From positions 15,555 through 23,161 of the forward strand of contig DCUA01000093.1 in the NCBI GenBank assembly GCA_002329675.1: 7,607 nucleotides of DNA, in the 5' to 3' direction. A program made the translations under genes and the position numbers. Under the pieces are notes generated by a model, which saw only the letters and a list, made by a program, of their open reading frames with translations, was not told the origin of the DNA and made no database searches. Positions within the stretch are counted from its first letter, which is position 1, and the number at the start of each line of letters is the position of its first letter. Below, one piece after another: positions 1 to 5,276 of this stretch. The stretch comes from Firmicutes bacterium UBA1426 (GTDB lineage Bacteria > Bacillota > Clostridia > Peptostreptococcales > Anaerovoracaceae).

Positions 1-93
1 TGGGACGGTTACGAGGTCGGAAGAACACTGTAACAGCGGTTCCGGCTGAAATGATAAAGACATCAAGAAGCAGGAAGGAGTTAAGAAAAAATC
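1..93 (+). other. Upstream gene tail (uncertain) and leader of the M20 gene
   Basis: No gene can be called firmly here. In frame 1 a short open stretch from the left edge reads WDGYEVGRTL and stops at TAA 31-33, which would fit the C-terminus of an upstream same-strand gene. Frame 2 stops at 47-49, so the reading is not unique. After it comes a leader ending in AGGAAGGAG (72-80), a good ribosome binding site for the ATG at 94, though the spacing of about 13 bases is slightly long. No promoter or terminator is convincing. If frame 1 is real, the gap to the M20 gene is about 60 bases, so that gene may belong to an operon starting outside the window. Confidence 0.3.
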
Positions 94-1284
94 ATGGATC
101 TGAAAACACAGGTAGAAAGTTTTATGCAAGAGGCAATCGAACTGCGGCGTGACTTTCACATGCACCCGGAGCTCGGCTATCAAGAGTTTCGAACCTCTGA
201 AAAGATCGCGGATTATCTGCGGGGCTTAGGACTGGAAGTAACGACGAACATCACAAAGACAGGAGTTACCGGCCTGCTGAATGCGGATGTGGAGGGTCCC
301 ACTCTTTTAATGAGATCCGATATGGATGCGCTGGAGGTCAAAGAAGAAAGCGGAGTGGAATTCGCCTCCAGGGAACCCGGTTTAATGCATGCTTGCGGTC
401 ATGATGCCAGCATGGCGTCACTTCTTATTGCTGCAAAGATCCTGTCTGCGCAGAAGGATCAGATAAAAGGAAAGATCCTCTTCGTATTTCAGCCAAACGA
501 GGAAAATGCCGGCGCCCTGAACATGATAAAGGAAGGCAAACTCATTGAAACCTATGATCCCAAAGCCTGTATGGCGATCCACTACTGGCCTTATCTCGAA
601 ACGGGAAAAATTGGACTGACTGCCGGGGCAGTGATGGCGGGAACGGATCATTTTCATATTAAAATCATCGGAAAGGGAGGACACACAGGTAGTCCCCACC
701 TGGCGGTGGATCCCATCCTTTGCTCATCGGCAGTGATTCTCGGGCTACAGGCTATTCAGACAAGAGAGATCAACATACAGAAACCTACACTGATCATGGT
801 AGGAAAGATGTATGGAGGAACAGCATCCAACATCGTACCGGATTATGTCGTGTTAGAAGGTACCGCCAGGTACCTGTATAAAATGACGGATGAAGAAGAT
901 TTACGGGGCAGGATGGAGCGCTCAATCAAATCCACCTGTGAAGCATACGGTGCCACTTATGAACTAGAGTGGACGGACAGCCATCCGGCAGTCTATAACG
1001 ATAGCCGGGTCGTTGATTTTGTAAAGAGTGTCGTACCCAGGATATCAGATGGGAAGCTCGCTATTGTAGAAGAGAGATCTACTGCAGGAGAAGACTTCTC
1101 TGAGTTCACCGATCGAATCCCAGGGGTCTTCATCCATGTAGGTTCCGGCAATCAGGCAAAGGGTAGCAGTTACGCGCTGCACAACCCTAAGTTCAGGCTG
1201 GATGAGGATGCCATACAAATTGGCATCGAACTCCATGTAAGAACGGCTCTTAAGTGGTTTGAAAACATGAGCTCAAAAGCCTAA
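94..1284 (+). CDS. M20D-family amidohydrolase (aminoacylase / N-acyl-amino-acid hydrolase-like)
   Basis: A full-length (396 aa) cytoplasmic metal-dependent amidohydrolase of the M20D group, which includes hippurate hydrolase, IAA-amino-acid hydrolase, N-acetyl-diaminopimelate deacetylase and related carboxypeptidases. Family marks appear in order: RRDFHMHPELG (18-28), RSDMDAL (74-80), MHACGHD (98-104), FQPNEE (132-137), AIHYWP (161-166), GKGGHTGSPH (193-202), GGTASNIVPD (241-250), AGEDF (331-335) and LHNPKF (362-367). By comparison with the family, the metal ligands are Cys101, His103, Glu137, His163 and His363, with Glu136 as general base, so an active enzyme is expected. One oddity is Ser106 where the family motif HACGHDxH normally ends in His. 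There is no signal peptide. The ATG is chosen for the AGGAAGGAG site at 72-80. The gene precedes a TRAP operon after 160 bases, suggesting that an imported N-acyl or amide compound is its substrate. The exact substrate is unknown. Confidence 0.93.
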   Translation: MDLKTQVESFMQEAIELRRDFHMHPELGYQEFRTSEKIADYLRGLGLEVTTNITKTGVTGLLNADVEGPTLLMRSDMDALEVKEESGVEFASREPGLMHACGHDASMASLLIAAKILSAQKDQIKGKILFVFQPNEENAGALNMIKEGKLIETYDPKACMAIHYWPYLETGKIGLTAGAVMAGTDHFHIKIIGKGGHTGSPHLAVDPILCSSAVILGLQAIQTREINIQKPTLIMVGKMYGGTASNIVPDYVVLEGTARYLYKMTDEEDLRGRMERSIKSTCEAYGATYELEWTDSHPAVYNDSRVVDFVKSVVPRISDGKLAIVEERSTAGEDFSEFTDRIPGVFIHVGSGNQAKGSSYALHNPKFRLDEDAIQIGIELHVRTALKWFENMSSKA

Positions 1285-1444
1285 GCAACAAAAAGTCTTA
1301 ATTGGCAGATATGTCTAATAATTCAGAAAATTACACCTGGAAGGGAGGTGAATAGCCTTTAGGGGGGGTATAAATTCTAACTGAAAATTGTAATAATTAC
1401 GTAATAGGCATGCAATTTGAGAAATAAAAAGGAGAATGCTACAT
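1285..1444 (+). other. AT-rich intergenic region, probable regulatory region of the TRAP operon
   Basis: This is the longest gap in the window between genes that otherwise sit close together. It contains a small inverted repeat CACCT (1334-1338) / AGGTG (1346-1350), a run of seven G (1362-1368) followed directly by TATAAA (1369-1374), and a palindromic cluster at 1390-1405. No strong -35/-10 pair at 16-18 base spacing could be found: TTGGCA at 1302-1307 has no matching -10, and TATAAA has no matching -35. The G-rich AGGGAGGTG (1342-1350) resembles a ribosome binding site, but only a four-codon frame follows. No known riboswitch was recognised. A promoter here is inferred from gap length and composition. 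Confidence 0.35.
1390..1405. promoter_or_regulatory. Operator-like palindrome cluster upstream of the TRAP operon
   Basis: The bases GTAATAATTACGTAAT contain two overlapping perfect inverted repeats: GTAAT-A-ATTAC (1390-1400) and ATTACGTAAT (1396-1405), so the five-base half-site appears three times in alternating orientation. It lies 40-55 bases before the dctQ start, where a repressor or activator of a catabolic operon would bind. AT-rich palindromes of this size are compatible with GntR-like or other dimeric regulators, but no regulator gene is in the window and no consensus is matched exactly. AT-rich DNA makes chance palindromes more likely. Confidence 0.28.
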
Positions 1445-1987
1445 ATGAACGTTTTGCGCAAGCTCAACAAAATACTGGAGAGGTTTGAAGAATTTCTCTT
1501 ATCTTTCGGAATTATCATTATCACAGTGATTCTGGTAGCCAATGTTATCACCAGATCTTTCTTGAACTTTAGCATAAAGGCTGCTGAAGAAATCAGTACG
1601 TATTTAGTACTTATTGTAACCTTTGTTGCGATAGCCTATGCGGCTAGATATGGCAAGCATATCATGATGACCATCGTCCTGGATTTGATTCCGTACAAGG
1701 CAAAGAAAGTGCTGATGATTGTAAACTCCATCCTGTGCGTAGTCTCGCTGATATTCCTCGCTAAGATTTCCCTTGACTATGTCATCTACGTCTACACTAT
1801 GGGTCGCGTCACACCGGCCTTGCAGATGCCAGCATGGTGGCCTGTGGTCATTATGCCTCTTGGATTCGCCCTTGGATCCTTGCAATTCTTACTTGCATTC
1901 ATAAGGAACATCCGCGACAAGGACAATGTTTACGTGGGTCCGGAACGCATTTACGGCACAATTGATACGGACGAAATGACACTGTAG
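1445..1987 (+). CDS. dctQ: TRAP transporter small permease subunit (DctQ family)
   Basis: The small membrane subunit of a tripartite ATP-independent periplasmic (TRAP) transporter, which pairs with the large permease to drive solute uptake with an ion gradient. The protein has 180 aa, normal for the family. Four hydrophobic segments are visible at about residues 19-37, 50-68, 88-108 and 131-153. The family signature is around the second segment: AAEEIS (46-51) followed by AYAARYGKHI (64-73), matching the usual EE...R.G.H pattern. The start is set at ATG 1445 because AAGGAG (1429-1434) is ten bases upstream; an in-frame ATG at 1436 lies only one base after that site and is unlikely. The dctM start follows 32 bases after the stop. 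The C-terminal tail (about 155-180) is charged and probably cytoplasmic. Confidence 0.93.
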   Translation: MNVLRKLNKILERFEEFLLSFGIIIITVILVANVITRSFLNFSIKAAEEISTYLVLIVTFVAIAYAARYGKHIMMTIVLDLIPYKAKKVLMIVNSILCVVSLIFLAKISLDYVIYVYTMGRVTPALQMPAWWPVVIMPLGFALGSLQFLLAFIRNIRDKDNVYVGPERIYGTIDTDEMTL

Positions 1988-2019
1988 GATTTCATATCGC
2001 TGAAAGGAAGAAATAAACG

Positions 2020-3303
2020 ATGATCACAATATTATTAGGTTTTATGGTTGGATTTTTAGTACTGGCTCTGCCCATGTTCCTCGGTATGATGATAGGACCG
2101 TTGGCAGTGATGGATATATACTATCCCAATTTCAGTCTCACAAACATAGCCTCAACATTTGTCACAGGCGTCAATTCCTTTGTTCTGTTGGCAGTTCCTA
2201 TGTTTATTTATGCTGCTGATATCATGAGCGCAGGACAGTCTGCCCGCAGGCTCCTGAATTTTGTACAGAGCTTTGTAGGTCATTTCCGCGGGGGACTAGG
2301 AATTACCGTAGCAGGTACCTGCACCATTTTCGGAGCGATTTCCGGTTCTACCCAGGCAACTCTGGTTGCCATCGGGAAGACCGTTCTTCCCCAGATGAAG
2401 GAATTGAACTATACAACTTCTCATGCCATTGGCCTCACCATGTCAACAGCTAACATTGCGCTTCTGATTCCCCCCAGCATCGCTATGATCATGTATGCGG
2501 TGCTCACCGGTGTGTCGGTAGCAGAGATGTTTATTGCCGGAGTCGGCCCTGGTCTGATGTTGTTTTTGATTTTTTCAATTTACGAGTTTCTCGTAGCCAA
2601 AAAAAAGGGCATCATCCAAATCGAAAAAGTTTCATGGGCCGATAGATGGAAAGCTACGAAAGAAGCCCTGATACCTCTTGGATTTCCAGTCCTGATTCTG
2701 GGAGGAATCTACACCGGAGCTTTCAGCCCCACAGAGGCAGCAGCTGTGTCCGTTCTATATGCTTTCATCGTAGAAAAATTCGTCTACAAATCCATCACAT
2801 GGAAAGATCTGGTGCGTCTTGCTCTAGGAACAGGATCTGTAACCGGAACCATATTCATTCTACTCTCTGCCGGTGCAGCTTTTTCCTGGGTCATTACATA
2901 CGCCGGCATACCTCAGCGTTTGATCGCTGCTACGTTGGGCACGGATCCAAGTGCAATGAGTGTCCTGCTAATTGTCACTGTCTTCTTTATCGTATGCTGC
3001 TGCTTCGTAGATTCCATCCCTGTCATCCTGATTTTGACACCGATTTTCTTCCCAGTAGCCGTAAATGCAGGCGTTGATCCCATTCACCTTGGGATGATTG
3101 TGACTCTTCAGGCTGCTGTGGGAGCTATCACTCCCCCCTTTGGATGCAATATCTTTACCGCCGCTGCGATTTTTGACGAAAATTTCAAGACTGTCATATC
3201 GGGCATTGTACCTTACCTCTTGATGTACATTGCCGTATCGGCGTCCATGGTTCTTTTCCCGCAGGCTGCACTTTGGTTCCGCGATCTCGTCTACGTCTTT
3301 TAA
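2020..3303 (+). CDS. dctM: TRAP transporter large permease subunit (DctM family)
   Basis: The large, substrate-translocating membrane subunit of the TRAP transporter. At 427 aa it is full length and almost entirely hydrophobic, with roughly a dozen membrane segments. Family signatures are present in both halves: ISGSTQATLVAIG (107-119), LIPPSIAMIMY (149-159), a GGIYTGAFSPTEAAAV segment (228-243), FVDSIPVILILTPIFFP (329-345) and AITPPFGCN (369-377). These match the SGS.AT, IPPS, TPTEAAA and TPP.G motifs of the DctM/SiaM large subunit; here the first reads SGSTQAT and the third SPTEAAA. Three consecutive cysteines (326-328) just before the conserved Asp331 are unusual. The ribosome binding site AAAGGAAG (2003-2010) is about ten bases before the ATG. 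The gene lies between dctQ and dctP in one operon. Confidence 0.95.
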   Translation: MITILLGFMVGFLVLALPMFLGMMIGPLAVMDIYYPNFSLTNIASTFVTGVNSFVLLAVPMFIYAADIMSAGQSARRLLNFVQSFVGHFRGGLGITVAGTCTIFGAISGSTQATLVAIGKTVLPQMKELNYTTSHAIGLTMSTANIALLIPPSIAMIMYAVLTGVSVAEMFIAGVGPGLMLFLIFSIYEFLVAKKKGIIQIEKVSWADRWKATKEALIPLGFPVLILGGIYTGAFSPTEAAAVSVLYAFIVEKFVYKSITWKDLVRLALGTGSVTGTIFILLSAGAAFSWVITYAGIPQRLIAATLGTDPSAMSVLLIVTVFFIVCCCFVDSIPVILILTPIFFPVAVNAGVDPIHLGMIVTLQAAVGAITPPFGCNIFTAAAIFDENFKTVISGIVPYLLMYIAVSASMVLFPQAALWFRDLVYVF

Positions 3304-3370
3304 TGCTGAATGATCAGCTTTAAATAGAAAAAGTAAAATGAAGTTATTTTATTAAGGAGGAATTAAAAGG

Positions 3371-4426
3371 ATGAATAAAAAACTGACACTGTTATTACTC
3401 GCCATACTAGCCCTCTCCCTGGTCGTGACAGGTTGCGGTGGTGGTGCAACTGACCCCGAGACGCCGGACAATGGCGAAACTGCAGAACCCATCGTTTGGA
3501 AATACGTTCATGAAGAATATCCCGGAGATTATCAGGATATTTATGCACAATACTTTAAGGAAGAATTTGAAGCAAGAAACGGTGGTAAATATGTGCTTGA
3601 GATCTACCCTGTCGACCAGCTTGGCGACTCCCAGGTGGGCACAGAACTGATTCAGAGCGGCGGCATTGAACTCGGTCTCACTGATCCCGGCGCCATGGGT
3701 GCTTTCCTGCCGGAAGCAAACTTCATGATGCTGCACTTCATGCTCCCCGATGATCTTGCAAAGACACAGGACTTCTTCGACAACAGCGAGACAATGAAGC
3801 TCATGAACGAGCTGCATCTCGAGAAGAACCTGAAGGTCATCCGTTGGGCGCCGGAAGGGTACTTCGTTTGGACAGGTACGAAAGCGCTGAGAAGCCCTGA
3901 TGACTTCAAGGGATTCAAGATCAGAACCATGGCTGCACCGCTGATCGCAAAGAGCTTTGAAGCCTATGGCGCAAGTGCAACTCCAATCGCTTATGCGGAA
4001 GTTTACTCTGCCCTGCAGTTGGGCGTCGTAGACGGCCAGACCAACCCGCTGAGCGCCGTTGACAACATGAAATTCTACGAAGTCTGCGATTATGCAACTT
4101 TCCCCAATGCTGACATCTACAACTTTACCTTTGTTGTAAACAAAGACCTCTGGGATTCCCTGGACGCTGAAATGCAGCAGATCATCATTGACGCTGATCA
4201 AGCGGCGAACGAGAGATATACCGCAGGCCTGTCCAAAGACGATGATGCAATCCTCGAGAGATGGGCAAGCGAAAATCTGATCGAGATCGTTAACCTTACT
4301 GATGAGGAGAGACAGGTATTCTTCGAGTATAGCCAGCCGGTATACGACTGGTTCAGAGCAAATGGCGGACCGAGAGCCGGAGATCTGCTTGACCTGTACT
4401 ATTCCGAAATCGACAACTATAAATAA
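3371..4426 (+). CDS. dctP: TRAP transporter solute-binding lipoprotein (DctP family)
   Basis: The extracytoplasmic solute receptor of the TRAP system (351 aa). The N-terminus is a lipoprotein signal: MNKK, a hydrophobic stretch to about residue 19, then the lipobox VTGC with Cys22 as lipidation site, followed by a Gly/Thr/Pro/Glu-rich linker to about residue 40. The mature domain shows DctP marks: LEIYPVDQLGDSQ (76-88), SPDDFKGFKIRTM (175-187) with Arg185 at the position that normally binds the substrate carboxylate, and AEVYSALQLGVVDGQTNP (209-226). Substrate is therefore probably a monocarboxylate-type anion, but its identity cannot be read. The Shine-Dalgarno site AAGGAGG (3354-3360) is near ideal at ten bases, consistent with high expression. 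The order Q-M-P differs from the common P-Q-M. A long hairpin follows the gene. Confidence 0.95.
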   Translation: MNKKLTLLLLAILALSLVVTGCGGGATDPETPDNGETAEPIVWKYVHEEYPGDYQDIYAQYFKEEFEARNGGKYVLEIYPVDQLGDSQVGTELIQSGGIELGLTDPGAMGAFLPEANFMMLHFMLPDDLAKTQDFFDNSETMKLMNELHLEKNLKVIRWAPEGYFVWTGTKALRSPDDFKGFKIRTMAAPLIAKSFEAYGASATPIAYAEVYSALQLGVVDGQTNPLSAVDNMKFYEVCDYATFPNADIYNFTFVVNKDLWDSLDAEMQQIIIDADQAANERYTAGLSKDDDAILERWASENLIEIVNLTDEERQVFFEYSQPVYDWFRANGGPRAGDLLDLYYSEIDNYK

Positions 4427-4445
4427 AGAGACAACATAGTTAACG

Positions 4446-4493
4446 AACCGGAAGAGATTATTCTTAAAGCATTAGGAATAATCTCTTCCTGAC
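4446..4493. repeat. Strong stem-loop after dctP (14-bp perfect inverted repeat, no U-tract)
   Basis: GGAAGAGATTATTC (4450-4463) is the exact reverse complement of GAATAATCTCTTCC (4476-4489). The pairing can continue inward through one G-U (4464/4475) and three A-U pairs (4465-4467 with 4472-4474), giving an 18-bp stem with the four-base loop AGCA. No run of T follows on either strand; the nearest TTTT is at 4507-4510. It is thus not a classical intrinsic terminator. Its place directly after the solute-receptor gene fits a 3' mRNA-stabilising or partial-terminator element that lets dctP be expressed above the downstream enzymes. Function is inferred; the structure is read directly. Confidence 0.75.
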
Positions 4494-4547
4494 TAGGGCA
4501 ATTGGCTTTTGTCATAAACAGGTAAATATGTGAAGGAGAGGGATAAA

Positions 4548-5276
4548 ATGTTATATAAAGCGCAACCGGGTAAAATGAATTACGGAGAAGCAATTGGTAT
4601 ACTGCTTCTGGACTTTTTTGCTCCATTTATCCCCGGCGATGTAGGGAACGCATCGACATATAAGTATCCGGTGAGATACAAGCTGGTTGAAGGCTTGACT
4701 TTTGATCGGCTGCTCAATAAAGATAAGACGGCTCTGGAGATCCTGCTCAAAGCAGCGAAAGAACTTCAGACGGAAGGAGTCCGCGCGATCACTGCCGATT
4801 GTGGTTTCTTTGCACTCTTCCAGAAGGAAGTATCCGAGGCCCTGGATATCCCGGTTTTTCTATCCAGCTTGCTGCAGGCACCGTTTATTTCCACCATTAT
4901 TGGAAAGGGGAAAAAAGTAGGTATAATCAGTGCAGTAGCCAGTAGTCTGGACAAGACATTTTTTGATGCGGTCAATATGGATCCTGCAAACGTAATAGTT
5001 AAGGGACTTGAAAATACAGAGCACTTTTCCAAATACGGTGTCGAGGAGACCGGCGTGTTCGATTCCGATCTGGTAGAAGCCGAAGTAGTGGAAATTGCTA
5101 CAAATATGGTAAAGGAAAACCCGGATATCAAGGCGATTCTTCTGGAATGCAGCATGTTGCCGCCTTACGGCAAGGCTGTACAGGAAGCCACGGGACTGCC
5201 TGTCTTTGATTTCATTACCATGATCGATCACGTTTATTCCGCAGTTGTCAAAAAGAAATATGAGGGATTTATGTAA
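4548..5276 (+). CDS. Asp/Glu-racemase-superfamily protein, substrate unknown
   Basis: A cytoplasmic protein of 242 aa resembling the uncharacterised branch of the aspartate/glutamate/hydantoin racemase superfamily. Those enzymes use two cysteines on opposite faces of the substrate to invert or decarboxylate at an alpha carbon, without a cofactor. Both candidate cysteines are present: Cys85 in ADCGFFALFQ (83-92) and Cys201 in LECSMLPPYG (199-208). Other marks are GDVGNASTYKYPVRYK (30-45), VFLSSLLQAP (103-112) and KKVGIISA (122-129). The start is ATG 4548, six bases after AAGGAGAGG (4533-4541); a GTG at 4530 is in frame but lies before that site and would place it inside the coding region. The stop overlaps the next start by one base (TAATG), so it should be translationally coupled to the dehydratase and probably acts in the same pathway. 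Racemase, epimerase, isomerase or decarboxylase activity are all possible. Confidence 0.85.
   Translation: MLYKAQPGKMNYGEAIGILLLDFFAPFIPGDVGNASTYKYPVRYKLVEGLTFDRLLNKDKTALEILLKAAKELQTEGVRAITADCGFFALFQKEVSEALDIPVFLSSLLQAPFISTIIGKGKKVGIISAVASSLDKTFFDAVNMDPANVIVKGLENTEHFSKYGVEETGVFDSDLVEAEVVEIATNMVKENPDIKAILLECSMLPPYGKAVQEATGLPVFDFITMIDHVYSAVVKKKYEGFM

Noticed and set aside
1436..1444. ATG start at 1436 for dctQ
   Set aside because: Only one base separates it from AAGGAG (1429-1434); ATG 1445 has ten-base spacing.
2646..3077. 143-codon + strand frame inside dctM
   Set aside because: Out-of-frame reading of the large permease; the product is Arg/Ser/Cys/His-rich and unlike a real protein.
3305..3351. 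Small hairpins between dctM and dctP (GCTGA/TCAGC, 3305-3318; TAAAAT/ATTTTA, 3334-3351)
   Set aside because: Stems of five and six pairs, the second only A-U, with no U-tract; expected by chance in AT-rich spacer DNA.
3407..4201. 264-codon open frame on the - strand across dctP
   Set aside because: It lies wholly opposite the clearly recognisable DctP gene, has no family-like sequence, and shares its openness with the codon bias of the + strand gene.
4450..4510. Intrinsic terminator after dctP
   Set aside because: The stem is strong, but no U-tract follows; TTTT comes only at 4507-4510. Kept as a stem-loop of unknown effect.
4502..4530. Promoter before the racemase-like gene (TTGGCT with TAAATA)
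   Set aside because: Spacing is 15 bases, both boxes are imperfect, and transcription would begin at the ribosome binding site.
4530..4547. GTG start at 4530 for the racemase-like gene
   Set aside because: The ribosome binding site AAGGAGAGG (4533-4541) would be inside the coding region; ATG 4548 is correctly spaced.
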